Positions 52,535 to 63,337 of a DNA stretch of 64,000 nt are shown piece after piece; within the stretch, counting starts at the first letter, position 1; the number at the start of each line of letters is the position of its first letter. The stretch is from Gammaproteobacteria bacterium. Its GTDB lineage: Bacteria; Pseudomonadota; Gammaproteobacteria; DSM-19610. A program made the position numbers and the translations under genes. The notes beneath the pieces are model-generated. The model was not told where the DNA came from, made no database searches, and saw only the letters and a program-made list of their open reading frames with translations. The stretch spans positions 1 through 64,000 of the forward strand of contig WGBO01000018.1 of the NCBI GenBank assembly GCA_015494295.1, read 5' to 3'.

Positions 52535-54250
52535 CTAGTCCTTGGTTACCCGGTTGATTTCGTCAAGACTGGTGATGCCGTTCCGAACCTTTTTCAGGCC
52601 CGATTCGCGCAGGTCGGCGATGCCTTCGGCCCTGGCCTGGTCGGCCAGTTGCATGGCGTTGCCGCCTTCCATGATGATGCGTCCCATGGCCTCGGACACG
52701 GGCATGACCTGGTATATGCCCACGCGGCCCTTGTAGCCATCGGCGCACTGGTCGCAGCCGACTGCCTCGTAGAGTGTCATGTCTTCAAGATCCTCTTCGG
52801 TAAAGCCTTCCTCGATCAATGCCGGCTTTGGTATGTCGACGGGACGCTTGCAGTTGTTGCAGAGTCGCCGGGCCAGGCGCTGGGCGATAATCAGGTTGAC
52901 CGATGATGCAATGTTGTAGCTTGGCACGCCCATGTTGGCGAGACGGGTCAGTGTCTGCGGCGCGTCGTTGGTATGCAGCGTGGACATGACCATGTGGCCG
53001 GTCTGGGCTGCCTTGATGGCGATTTCGGCGGTTTCCAGATCGCGTATCTCACCCACCATGATGACGTCGGGATCCTGGCGCAGGAACGCGCGCAGCGCGG
53101 ATGCGAATGTCAGGCCGGCCTTGGGGTTCATGTGACACTGGTTGATGCCGGCAAGATTGATTTCCACCGGATCCTCACAGGTCGATATGTTGCGGTCCGG
53201 TGTATTCAGGATATTCAGGCCGGTATACAGGGAAACCGTCTTGCCGGACCCGGTCGGGCCCGTGACCAGGATCATGCCGTAGGGATTGTTGAGCGCGTTC
53301 AGGTACAGCTCTTTCTGGTCTTCCTCGTAACCGAGCGCGTCGATGCCGAGCTGGGCGCTCGTGGGGTCCAGGATACGCAGTACGACCTTCTCCCCGAACA
53401 GCGTCGGGCAGGTGTTCACGCGAAAGTCGATGGCCCGCTTCTTGGACAATTTCATCTTGATGCGGCCATCCTGCGGCACGCGGCGTTCGGCAATGTCCAT
53501 CTTGCTCATGACCTTGATGCGCGAAATCAGCCGGTTCGCCATCGAAATCGGCGGGTTGGCAATCTCGTGGAGGACGCCGTCCTGGCGGAAACGGATGCGG
53601 AATTCGTGTTCGTAGGGCTCGATGTGTATATCGGAAGCCCCCTTGTTGATGGCGTCCAGGAGCACCTTGTTGACGAAGCGGACAATCGGGGTGTCGTCGA
53701 TATCGGCGTCCATGTTGTCGCCGATGTCATTTTCTTCCTCGCCACCCTCGATATCCAGGTTGTCAAGATCCTCATCGAGGAGTTCCGACATCGAGGCATC
53801 CGCGGTGTCGAGGATCTGGTCGATCGCGCGGCTCAGCTTGTCTTCCTCCACCAGTATGGTTTCGGTGCTGATGCCAGTATGGAACTTTATCTCGTCCAGG
53901 GCCTGGAGATTGGTCGGATCGGACACGGCAACGAACAGGCGGTTGCCGCGCTTGAACAGCGGGAGTGATCGATGCTGGCGGATCAGTTTCTCGTCGACGA
54001 GCGAGACGGGCGCGCTGTCCAGGTCCATGGCGTCCAGGTCGAACAAGGGAACGCCGAATTCCTGGCACGCGGACGTTGCGATAGCGGACGCGTCCAGCAG
54101 TTTGTTGGAGACCAGGTAACTGACCAGCGGCTCGCGTTCCTTGAGCGCCTTTTTCTGCGCATCGTTGGCGATTTCTTCCGCCAGCAGGCCATCGGATACC
54201 AGGCGCCTGGCGAGGCCGGATAGCTGGGAGACCGGGTTCGATGTTGCCAT
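52535..54250 (-). CDS. pilB: Type IV pilus extension ATPase PilB
   Basis: PilB is the hexameric cytoplasmic ATPase powering pilus assembly. The 571-residue product (P. aeruginosa 566) has an N-terminal T2SSE-N (MshEN) domain and a linker rich in acidic residues (SELLDEDLDNLDIEGGEEEND). The ATPase core contains Walker A GPTGSGKTVSLY, the Asp box, Walker B VGEIRDLETAEIA and the His box. The tetracysteine zinc motif CNNCKRP...CDQCADGYKGR is present. The 243-bp gap upstream separates it from pilA. Confidence 0.98.
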   Translation of the reverse strand: MATSNPVSQLSGLARRLVSDGLLAEEIANDAQKKALKEREPLVSYLVSNKLLDASAIATSACQEFGVPLFDLDAMDLDSAPVSLVDEKLIRQHRSLPLFKRGNRLFVAVSDPTNLQALDEIKFHTGISTETILVEEDKLSRAIDQILDTADASMSELLDEDLDNLDIEGGEEENDIGDNMDADIDDTPIVRFVNKVLLDAINKGASDIHIEPYEHEFRIRFRQDGVLHEIANPPISMANRLISRIKVMSKMDIAERRVPQDGRIKMKLSKKRAIDFRVNTCPTLFGEKVVLRILDPTSAQLGIDALGYEEDQKELYLNALNNPYGMILVTGPTGSGKTVSLYTGLNILNTPDRNISTCEDPVEINLAGINQCHMNPKAGLTFASALRAFLRQDPDVIMVGEIRDLETAEIAIKAAQTGHMVMSTLHTNDAPQTLTRLANMGVPSYNIASSVNLIIAQRLARRLCNNCKRPVDIPKPALIEEGFTEEDLEDMTLYEAVGCDQCADGYKGRVGIYQVMPVSEAMGRIIMEGGNAMQLADQARAEGIADLRESGLKKVRNGITSLDEINRVTKD

Positions 54251-54493
54251 TTCTAGAAAATACCCCTGTTTTCCACGGCTTTCCGTGATTGGTTCAACGG
54301 TTCGGATCTGATTGGTCGGAGCGCTGCGTTCTGTTCACAGGCAGGAAGCAGTGCTTCATCAGGGTTTCGTCTGAATTCGCGAAAACTTTACCGGTTTGCC
54401 AGCGCTTGCGGCGGGTTGGAAGGGTTCCGGCTGTGCGCAAGAGGGGGCGCGGAAAGGGTGTTGCAGCTATGCCCGGGGATCCCGGCTTGATTG

Positions 54494-54916
54494 TCAGATA
54501 CGGCACTCTGCCGGGACGTACTTGTTGTTGTCGGCGTCGGTGACCGCGCAGTCCCATTCGCTGCCCTGTGCGTTGAACGTGGGCGTCATGGTGAGCACGA
54601 CATTGTTGGCGGCGTCGTCCATGGTGATGGTGAGCTGACCGGTCGCATTGGTGCAGGTTATGGTCGCGTGCCCGGAGGCCACGCCGAAGGTTCCGCCTGC
54701 GCACAGGGTGTCCGATGTCGGGTCGTCCCAGAAATTTTCGTACACCGTGGTCTTGCTGGAGGCGGCCAGTATCAGACCTTCGGAAACCCGGGCCCTGATG
54801 GTGTAGTCCTGGTAGGCGGGCAGTGCAATCGAGGCGAGGATGCCGATGATTGCGACGACGATCATCAGTTCAATCAGGGTGAAGCCTCGTTGGGTCTCAT
54901 GCATGATGTTTGGCAT
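54494..54916 (-). CDS. pilA: Type IVa major-pilin-like protein, second copy
   Basis: This prepilin of 140 residues has an 11-residue leader ending QRG, then the mature N-terminus [27 protein letters not shown] with Glu5. Four cysteines occur in the mature protein, in LCAGG, TITCTN, EWDCAV and AECRI. The last two fit the C-terminal disulfide loop of type IVa pilins. Among three candidate ATGs (54922, 54916, 54904), 54916 has the best spacing to AGGAG. It is a close paralogue of the pilin 97 bp upstream; both end [11 protein letters not shown]. It is probably co-transcribed with that gene. Confidence 0.93.
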   Translation of the reverse strand: MPNIMHETQRGFTLIELMIVVAIIGILASIALPAYQDYTIRARVSEGLILAASSKTTVYENFWDDPTSDTLCAGGTFGVASGHATITCTNATGQLTITMDDAANNVVLTMTPTFNAQGSEWDCAVTDADNNKYVPAECRI

Positions 54917-54972
54917 GTTCATGCTCCTGCTTGATCTTGATGTGATGACGGCTTGCCTGTCAGGGGTTTGCA

Positions 54973-54992
54973 GCCCCCTCATCCGAGGGGGC
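54973..54992 (-). promoter_or_regulatory. Hairpin between the two pilin genes
   Basis: GCCCCCTC and GAGGGGGC form a perfect 8-bp stem with an ATCC loop, 20 bases after the stop of the first pilin. No T-run follows on the minus strand. Such a structure often stabilises an abundant upstream mRNA and reduces read-through, which would give the first pilin higher expression. Confidence 0.55.
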
Positions 54993-55012
54993 CACTTCCC
55001 GCTTGCATCGGT

Positions 55013-55426
<414 letters not shown>

Positions 55427-55552
55427 TCAATCCTCTTTTACGGTAACGTATTGTCAAATAGCGTTGTGGAACAGAAGCCTTGCGGTGCATCCCTGCGATC
55501 GACCCGAAGTCATCGTCAAGGCGGTACCCGTTGCCGGCTTGTCCTGCGTTGA

Positions 55553-55569
55553 TGCAGGTGGCGTGCCAA
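55553..55569 (-). promoter_or_regulatory. Sigma54 (RpoN) promoter of the pilin genes
   Basis: Read on the minus strand the site is TTGGCACGCCACCTGCA. The invariant GG (55567/55566) and GC (55555/55554) are separated by exactly 10 bp, and TGGCACG is the consensus -24 element. Transcription should start near 55542. PilR-dependent sigma54 control of pilA is established in Pseudomonas and fits the adjacent pilR. Confidence 0.85.
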
Positions 55570-55724
55570 CATCGTGGCCGCACACGCAAAACATTGGCGG
55601 CACCGTCGTGGAGCTTCTTTAATTTTTTCTGCAACAAGCAGATAGCGAGTGCGAGGGGTTCAGGGCGGGTGGTTCATGCGCGGTTCCTCCATGTGTTCGT
55701 TGTCACGATCTTCCCTGATCGCGC

Positions 55725-55771
55725 GCGTCAGTCTGACGCTGTGTTTCACCGGATGTGACGCATTGCGTCAC
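55725..55771 (-). promoter_or_regulatory. Two phased palindromes, candidate PilR enhancer site
   Basis: GCGTCA-GTC-TGACGC (55725-55739) and GTGACGCA-T-TGCGTCAC (55755-55771) share the TGACGC/GCGTCA half-sites. Their centres are 31 bp apart, about three helical turns. They lie roughly 190 and 220 bp upstream of the predicted pilA start, a normal enhancer position for a sigma54 activator. Binding by PilR is inferred; the motif differs from the described Pseudomonas PilR sites. Confidence 0.5.
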
Positions 55772-55774
55772 TTT

Positions 55775-57118
<1,344 letters not shown>

Positions 57119-57215
57119 CGGGTATCAGTGCCTTGGCGCGCGCGTTTGCATGGCGGCATTCTAGCAGAAGCCGGGCGCCAGTCCGCCCGCCGGGGATGTT
57201 GCGGTACGCCCGCTG

Positions 57216-58817
57216 TCAGCCATGCGTGGCGGCAAACTCGATGCGAAAACAGCTTCCACCACCGTCGCGCGGCCGGTAGCCGAGTCGCGCCCGGTTGAGT
57301 TCGCAGAGCTCGCGGGCGATGTACAGGCCCAGCCCGGTACCGCTGTTCCCGGTGGTGAAGAAGGGCTCGAACATGTGCGCGGCGGTCTCGGAGTCGATGC
57401 CCGGTCCCTGGTCGAGCACGTCCAGGCAGACGTTGCCCTCGCGGCTTCGGTGTACCTTTATACGCACGGTGGTGTCCGGCGGTGAATGGCGCAGCGCGTT
57501 CTGGCACAGATTGGCGAGTACCTGCCGCAGGTGGCCCGGGTCGCTGTGGATGGTGAGCGATTCATCCTCGATATCCAGCGCCAGCCGCGCGGCGTCGGCG
57601 CCCTCGGTTTCGATGAGCTCCCCCTGGAACAGGCGCAGCCATTCGCCCAGCTTAAGTTCCTGCGGCTGGCTGGCCGAACGCCGGGACAGTTGCAGCACGC
57701 TCTCGATGATCTCGTTGACCCGCTGGCTGTGGGCATTGATGATCTCGGTGAGCCGCTTGTCGCCGCCGTCGAGTTGTTCGGACTCGGACAGTAGTTGGGC
57801 GGCATGGCTGATGGCGCCCAGCGGATTGCGGATTTCGTGCGCGATGCTGGCGCTCATTCGTCCCAGCGAGGCCAGCTTGAGTTGCTGGCTCTGTTGCGCC
57901 AGCAGGGTATCGTCGTCGAGCAGGATCAGGGTGCCGGGGCCATGCGAGGTATCCATGCCGGTGAAGCGCGGGGTGACGCCGGCGCCGCTGGCGGCCACGG
58001 AAATGCTTTCCGCCTGCAGCGCGGGGTTGCCGCGCCAGCGCGCGAGCTGCCCGGCGAGGGCGGGGCAAAGCCTTGCCAGGCTCTCGCCCTCCGCTTGCGG
58101 CAGCCCGAGCAGCTTGAGGGCGTGCTCGTTGGCGAGGCGAACCACGCCGTCGTGGTCCACCACCAGGATGCCGGACTGCAACTGGCGGATGACGTACTGG
58201 TTGAGTTGCTGGAGGTTGGCGAGGTCGATGCCGCGCTGGGCGGCCAGCGCCTCGCTCTCGCGCAGGCGGATGGCCAGCACGTGCGCCAGCGCGGCGGTGG
58301 CGAACAGCACCAGGCCCATCAGGCCGGCGCGGGTGACCGAGCCGACATCGGTGCTGGCCAGTTCCAGCAGCGTGATGCCGGTTTCCAGCAACAAGGCCAG
58401 CGAGGCCACGGCGGCGAACAGATAGGCCATGCGGCCAGGCAACAGCAGCGCGCCGACCGCGATGGTGATGACCAGCAGGGCGGTAAGCGGGCTGCCGACG
58501 CCGCCGGTGGCGAAGGTCATCAGCGTCAGCGCGGCGATGTCGGCGAAGATCTGTGCCGCCGCCTGCAGGTGGTAGCCGGGGCGCCTCAGGCGCGTCGCGG
58601 TGCCGGCCGCGAGGCCGAACATCAGCCAGGCGAGCAGCGTGGAGCGGAACAGCGGGTGGTCCTGGACGCCGAAGGGGTTGCTCTGTTGCAGGATGAAGTA
58701 CAGCACCGCCAGCAGGCCGGCGAGGATTACGCGGTAGAAGGTCAGCAGGCGCAGGCGTTGCCAGCCGGTGCGCAGATCCTGCTGCGGGTCGCCCGGGCCG
58801 GCGGCTGTGGGTGCCAT
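57216..58817 (-). CDS. pilS: Sensor histidine kinase PilS
   Basis: PilS senses pilin in the inner membrane and phosphorylates PilR. The ATG at 58817 gives 533 residues (P. aeruginosa 530). About six transmembrane segments occupy residues 25-180. A PAS domain follows (VIRQLQSGILVVDHDGVVRLANEHALKLLG), then HisKA with SIAHEIRNPLGAISHAAQLL and the HATPase motifs NLCQNALRHS, DQGPGID and GTGLGLYIARELCELN. A much longer open frame upstream is antisense to sucC and not real. Confidence 0.96.
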   Translation of the reverse strand: MAPTAAGPGDPQQDLRTGWQRLRLLTFYRVILAGLLAVLYFILQQSNPFGVQDHPLFRSTLLAWLMFGLAAGTATRLRRPGYHLQAAAQIFADIAALTLMTFATGGVGSPLTALLVITIAVGALLLPGRMAYLFAAVASLALLLETGITLLELASTDVGSVTRAGLMGLVLFATAALAHVLAIRLRESEALAAQRGIDLANLQQLNQYVIRQLQSGILVVDHDGVVRLANEHALKLLGLPQAEGESLARLCPALAGQLARWRGNPALQAESISVAASGAGVTPRFTGMDTSHGPGTLILLDDDTLLAQQSQQLKLASLGRMSASIAHEIRNPLGAISHAAQLLSESEQLDGGDKRLTEIINAHSQRVNEIIESVLQLSRRSASQPQELKLGEWLRLFQGELIETEGADAARLALDIEDESLTIHSDPGHLRQVLANLCQNALRHSPPDTTVRIKVHRSREGNVCLDVLDQGPGIDSETAAHMFEPFFTTGNSGTGLGLYIARELCELNRARLGYRPRDGGGSCFRIEFAATHG

Positions 58818-58822
58818 GCCGT

Positions 58823-59044
58823 TCAGCGATCCTCGTCCCGGTGCTGCGAGCAGCAGTAGTTGCGGTCGCCGTCGCGTATTGCCTCGCCGCGCGGCACGAA
58901 GGTGCCGCAGCGCGCGCAGCGCACCATGTCGTCGACCCGGGGCGGGCCGGCTTTGCGGATGCGGGGTGCGCGCGCGAGGCGGAACAGGATCCACACCACC
59001 AGCGCGATGCCCACCAGGTAGATGAGTACGCGTATGCCAAACAT
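58823..59044 (-). CDS. PP0621-type small membrane protein with zinc-ribbon-like motif
   Basis: A 73-residue protein with one N-terminal transmembrane helix (about residues 4-22) and a short cytoplasmic or periplasmic tail carrying CARCGTFVP and NYCCSQH, a possible zinc site. It matches the small proteins found before pilS in Pseudomonas (PP0621 family). It is 5 bp upstream of pilS and so probably in the pilSR operon. Function unknown. Confidence 0.8.
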   Translation of the reverse strand: MFGIRVLIYLVGIALVVWILFRLARAPRIRKAGPPRVDDMVRCARCGTFVPRGEAIRDGDRNYCCSQHRDEDR

Positions 59045-59144
59045 GTCGGCCTAGTGTACCGTATATGGTGCGGCCTGACAGACAGGCTTTACTCGCCCCC
59101 CGGTCATTCCGCAGAATACGGGCCTTCAAACTCAGGAAACCGCC

Positions 59145-60317
59145 ATGCATCTTCACGAATACCAGGCAAAGCAACTGTTCCGTGACTACGGTGTGCCCGT
59201 GCCGGAAGGACGGATGGTCGAGTCCGCTCCCGATGCCGCCGAGGCCGCCCGCGCGCTCGGCGGTGAACGCTGGGTGGTCAAGGCGCAGGTCCACGCCGGC
59301 GGGCGCGGCAAGGCCGGTGGCGTCAGGCTGCTGGACAGCGTCGAGGCCGTGCGCGAGTTCGCCGACGGGTTGCTGGGCAGCCGGCTGGTGACCCGCCAGA
59401 CCGGGGAGCCTGGGCTGCCGGTCCACCGGTTGCTGGTCGAGGGCACGGTCGATATCGACCGCGAGCTTTACCTGGGGCTGCTGGTCGACCGGCAGAGTGA
59501 ACGGATCACGGTCATGGCGTCGCGCGCCGGCGGCATGGATATCGAGGACGTGGCGGCGAAGGATCCGGCGGCGATCCTGGTCGAGAGCGTGCATCCCGCG
59601 GTGGGCCTGCAGCCCTTCCAGTGCCGCAAGCTTGCTTTCGGTCTTGGCCTGGCCGGTGAGCAGGTCAAGGCCTTCACCCGCCTGCTGGGTGGCCTGTTTC
59701 GCCTGTTCGAGCGCGAGGACGCGAGCCTGGTGGAGGTCAATCCGCTGGTGGTGACGGCCGCCGGCGAGCTGCTGGCGCTGGACGCCAAGCTGGATATCGA
59801 GGACAACGCCCTGTACCGCCACCCCGAGACCCGGGACCTGCGCGACCCGACCCAGGAAGACGAGAAGGAACGCGCCGCCGCCGAGCACGGGCTGAACTAC
59901 ATCACGCTGGACGGCGATATCGCCTGCATGGTGAACGGCGCCGGCCTGGCCATGGCGACCATGGATCTGATCAAGCTGCACGGCGGCGAGCCGGCCAACT
60001 TTCTGGATGTGGGTGGCGGCGCCACCGCCGAACGCGTCGCCGAGGCCTTCAAGCTGATCCTGTCGGATACCAAGGTGCGCGCCATACTGGTCAATATCTT
60101 CGGCGGCATCGTGCGCTGTGATCTGATCGCCAACGGCATCATCCAGGCGGTCGAGGAAGTGGGCGTGGAGTTGCCGGTGGTGGTGCGGCTGGAGGGCACC
60201 AACGTCGAGCAGGGCAAACAGCTACTGGCGGATTCGGGATTCAGCATCATTACCGCCGAGGGACTCACCGACGCCGCGCGGAAAGTCGTCGCGGCCGCCA
60301 GCGGACAGACATCATGA
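59145..60317 (+). CDS. sucC: Succinyl-CoA synthetase beta subunit
   Basis: SucC with SucD interconverts succinyl-CoA and succinate with ATP or GTP formation in the TCA cycle. The 390-residue product (E. coli 388) starts [22 protein letters not shown] and has an ATP-grasp fold. Also present are [15 protein letters not shown] and the C-terminal [18 protein letters not shown] weak promoter candidate (TTTACT 59089-59094, CAGAAT 59113-59118, 18-bp spacer) lies in the 100-bp gap upstream. It overlaps sucD by 4 bases (ATGA). Confidence 0.98.
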   Translation: MHLHEYQAKQLFRDYGVPVPEGRMVESAPDAAEAARALGGERWVVKAQVHAGGRGKAGGVRLLDSVEAVREFADGLLGSRLVTRQTGEPGLPVHRLLVEGTVDIDRELYLGLLVDRQSERITVMASRAGGMDIEDVAAKDPAAILVESVHPAVGLQPFQCRKLAFGLGLAGEQVKAFTRLLGGLFRLFEREDASLVEVNPLVVTAAGELLALDAKLDIEDNALYRHPETRDLRDPTQEDEKERAAAEHGLNYITLDGDIACMVNGAGLAMATMDLIKLHGGEPANFLDVGGGATAERVAEAFKLILSDTKVRAILVNIFGGIVRCDLIANGIIQAVEEVGVELPVVVRLEGTNVEQGKQLLADSGFSIITAEGLTDAARKVVAAASGQTS

Positions 60318-61189
60318 GCATTCTCGTCGACAGCAACACGCGGGTCATCTGCCAGGGTTTCACCGGACGGCAGGGGACGTTTCATTCCGAACAGGCGCTC
60401 GCCTATGGCACGCAGATGGTGGGCGGCGTCACGCCGGGCAAGGGCGGGCAAACGCACCTGGGCCTGCCGGTGTTCGACACCGTGCAGGACGCGGTGGAGG
60501 AAACCGGCGCCAATGCCACCATGATCTACGTGCCGGCCGCCTTTGCCGCCGATGCGATCCTGGAAGCGGCCGATGCCGGTATCGACGTCATCGTGTGCAT
60601 CACCGAGGGCATCCCGGTGCTGGACATGGTGCGTGTCAAGGCGGCATTGGCAGGGCGCAAGGTGTCGCTGATCGGGCCCAACTGCCCGGGCATCATCACG
60701 CCCGGGGAGTGCAAGATCGGCATTATGCCCGGCGCCATCCATACACCCGGTCGGGTGGGTATCGTGTCGCGTTCCGGCACGTTGACCTACGAGGCCGTCT
60801 ACCAGGTCACCCAGGCGGGACTGGGCCAGAGCACCTGCGTGGGTATCGGTGGCGATCCCATCCACGGGCTGGAATTCATCGACTGCCTGGAACGCTTCGA
60901 GCGCGACCCGGATACCGAGGGCGTGATCCTGGTCGGCGAAATCGGTGGCAGCGCCGAGGAAGATGCCGCGCAGTTCATTGCCGACCATATGAACAAGCCG
61001 GTGGTCGCCTATATCGCCGGCGTCACCGCGCCGCCCGGCAAGCGCATGGGGCACGCCGGCGCTATCATCAGCGGCGGCAAGGGGACGGCGGAGGCCAAGT
61101 TTGCGGCGCTGGAAGCGGCGGGCGTGGCGGTGGTGCGCTCGCCCGCCGACATGGGCGCGCGCATGCAGGAACTGCTGGCGGAATCGTGA
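60314..61189 (+). CDS. sucD: Succinyl-CoA synthetase alpha subunit
   Basis: SucD carries the CoA-binding Rossmann domain and the transiently phosphorylated histidine. The 291-residue product (E. coli 289) starts [17 protein letters not shown]. It shows [20 protein letters not shown] and the active-site [17 protein letters not shown]. Its stop overlaps the following GTG start (GTGA). No sucAB or other TCA genes are nearby. Confidence 0.98.
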   Translation: MSILVDSNTRVICQGFTGRQGTFHSEQALAYGTQMVGGVTPGKGGQTHLGLPVFDTVQDAVEETGANATMIYVPAAFAADAILEAADAGIDVIVCITEGIPVLDMVRVKAALAGRKVSLIGPNCPGIITPGECKIGIMPGAIHTPGRVGIVSRSGTLTYEAVYQVTQAGLGQSTCVGIGGDPIHGLEFIDCLERFERDPDTEGVILVGEIGGSAEEDAAQFIADHMNKPVVAYIAGVTAPPGKRMGHAGAIISGGKGTAEAKFAALEAAGVAVVRSPADMGARMQELLAES

Positions 61190-62868
61190 GCGAGCGTCCG
61201 GCGGCATCCGTGTTGAGGCTGGTGATGGCGCAGGTCGACCTGCGCGTCGGCGACGTGCCCGGCAACGTGGCGCGGGTGATCGAGTGCTCGACCCGCGCGC
61301 GCGATGAACTCGGCGCCGACCTTGTGGTGTTCCCCGAACTGACCCTGACCGGCTACCCGCCGGAAGACCTGCTGTTGCGCCCGGCGCTGCACGACATGGT
61401 GGAGGAAGGCCTGGAACGCCTGTGCGCGGAGGTGCGCGGCATCCACCTGCTGGTCGGGCACCCGGAACGCACGCCGCACGACCACTATTACGGCCGCTAC
61501 AATGCCGCCTCCCTGATATACGACGGCAAGGTGCTGGCGCGTTGCCGCAAGCACCTGTTGCCCAACTACAGCGTGTTCGATGAAAAGCGCTATTTCGTGC
61601 CCGGCGATGGCTATTGTGTCGCGGAGGTGGCCGGCATCCCCATCGGCGTGACCATCTGCGAGGATATCTGGGAACCACCGGCCGCGCGCGCGGCGGCCGA
61701 TGCCGGCGCGCGCCTGCTGGTTAACCTCAACGCCTCGCCGTTTCGTACCGGCAAGGCCAACGAGCGCGAGGCGGTGGTGGCGGAGCGGGTCGGTGAAACC
61801 GGTTGCCCGGTGGTCTACGTGAACCTGGTCGGAGGACAGGACGAGCTTGTGTTCGACGGCGAGTCCTTCGTGCTGGATCGCCACGCCGCCACCGCCGCGC
61901 GCGCGCCGGCCTGCGCGGAGGGGCTGTACCCGGTCGACTTCGGGCTGGAGGATGGCGCGGTCGAGGTGGTGGGTGGCGAGATCGCCCCTCGCCCGGATGA
62001 GCTGGAGAACATCTACCGCGTGCTGGTGCTGGGGGTGCGCGACTACGTGGAAAAGAACGGTTTCCCCGGGGTGGTGATCGGCCTTTCCGGTGGCATCGAT
62101 TCGGCGTTGACGCTGGCCATTGCGGTGGACGCGCTGGGCGCGGAGCGTGTGCAGGCGGTGATGATGCCGTCGCGCTATACCGCCGATATCAGCCGCCAGG
62201 ACGCGCGCGCCGAGGCCGAGGCGCTGGGGGTGAGTTATTGTGAGATTTCCATCGAGCCGCCGTTTCACAGTTTCCTGGACGCGCTGTCTGACGCCTTCGC
62301 CGGCCGGCCGGCGGACGCCACCGAGGAAAACATCCAGGCGCGCTGCCGCGGCGTTATCCTGATGGCGCTGTCCAACAAGCAGGGTTACATGGTGTTGACC
62401 ACGGGTAACAAGAGCGAAATGTCGGTGGGCTACGCGACCCTGTACGGCGACATGGCCGGCGGGTTCGCGCCCATCAAGGACGTGCCCAAGCTGCTGGTGT
62501 ATCGCCTGTCGGCGTACCGCAATTCGCTTGGCGGGGTGATTCCGCAACGGGTGCTGGAACGCCCGCCGTCGGCGGAGCTGGCGCCCGACCAGAAGGACGA
62601 GGACACGCTGCCGCCCTACGAGCTGCTGGACCCCATCCTGGAGGGCTACATTGAGCGCGACATGAGCGTGCGGGAGCTGGTGGCCCTGGGTTTCGACGCG
62701 GACATGGTGCGGCGGATCGCCGCCATGGTGGACCGCAACGAGTACAAGCGGCGCCAGGCGCCGCCGGGCATCCGCATCAGCAAGCGCGCCTTCGGCCGTG
62801 ACCGCCGCTACCCCATCACCTCCGGCTTCCTCGACGCGCAACTGGCGCGGGAGCGCGGCGAGGGATGA
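61186..62868 (+). CDS. nadE: Glutamine-dependent NAD+ synthetase
   Basis: NadE amidates nicotinic acid adenine dinucleotide to NAD+, using ammonia channelled from glutamine. The GTG at 61186 overlaps the sucD stop and gives 560 residues, consistent with the two-domain form. The N-terminal nitrilase domain has the Glu51-Lys122-Cys158 triad ([30 protein letters not shown]). The C-terminal synthetase has the P-loop [10 protein letters not shown] and [22 protein letters not shown]. It is followed by glnB, a nitrogen-status sensor. Confidence 0.97.
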   Translation: MSERPAASVLRLVMAQVDLRVGDVPGNVARVIECSTRARDELGADLVVFPELTLTGYPPEDLLLRPALHDMVEEGLERLCAEVRGIHLLVGHPERTPHDHYYGRYNAASLIYDGKVLARCRKHLLPNYSVFDEKRYFVPGDGYCVAEVAGIPIGVTICEDIWEPPAARAAADAGARLLVNLNASPFRTGKANEREAVVAERVGETGCPVVYVNLVGGQDELVFDGESFVLDRHAATAARAPACAEGLYPVDFGLEDGAVEVVGGEIAPRPDELENIYRVLVLGVRDYVEKNGFPGVVIGLSGGIDSALTLAIAVDALGAERVQAVMMPSRYTADISRQDARAEAEALGVSYCEISIEPPFHSFLDALSDAFAGRPADATEENIQARCRGVILMALSNKQGYMVLTTGNKSEMSVGYATLYGDMAGGFAPIKDVPKLLVYRLSAYRNSLGGVIPQRVLERPPSAELAPDQKDEDTLPPYELLDPILEGYIERDMSVRELVALGFDADMVRRIAAMVDRNEYKRRQAPPGIRISKRAFGRDRRYPITSGFLDAQLARERGEG

Positions 62869-62928
62869 AATGTTCGATTCCTGGCGGCTCTTTTAGTATT
62901 GTTGGCAGCCGGATAACGTAAAACCTAA

Positions 62929-63279
<351 letters not shown>

Positions 63280-63299
63280 CCGCGGCACTTTCCGAAACC

Positions 63300-63332
63300 G
63301 CCCGCCCGGCCCCGCGCCGTGCGGGCTTTTTT
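63300..63332 (+). terminator. Intrinsic terminator after glnB
   Basis: GCCCGC (63300-63305) pairs with GCGGGC (63321-63326), and CGGC (63307-63310) with GCCG (63316-63319). This is a 10-bp stem with one C-U mismatch and a CCCGC loop, followed by T6. It separates glnB from the convergent bamD. Confidence 0.87.
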
Positions 63333-63337
63333 GTGGG

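Noticed and set aside
54472..54486. Terminator after the second pilin
   Set aside because: CCGGG-GAT-CCCGG gives only a 5-bp stem with a 3-nt loop and no T-run, too weak to call.
54289..54543. 84-codon open frame in the pilB-pilA gap, plus strand
   Set aside because: No ribosome-binding site or domain; it runs antisense into the pilin gene.
58818..59981. In-frame N-terminal extension of pilS to about 920 residues
   Set aside because: The extension is antisense to sucC and covers the PP0621-type gene; PilS homologues start at the ATG at 58817.
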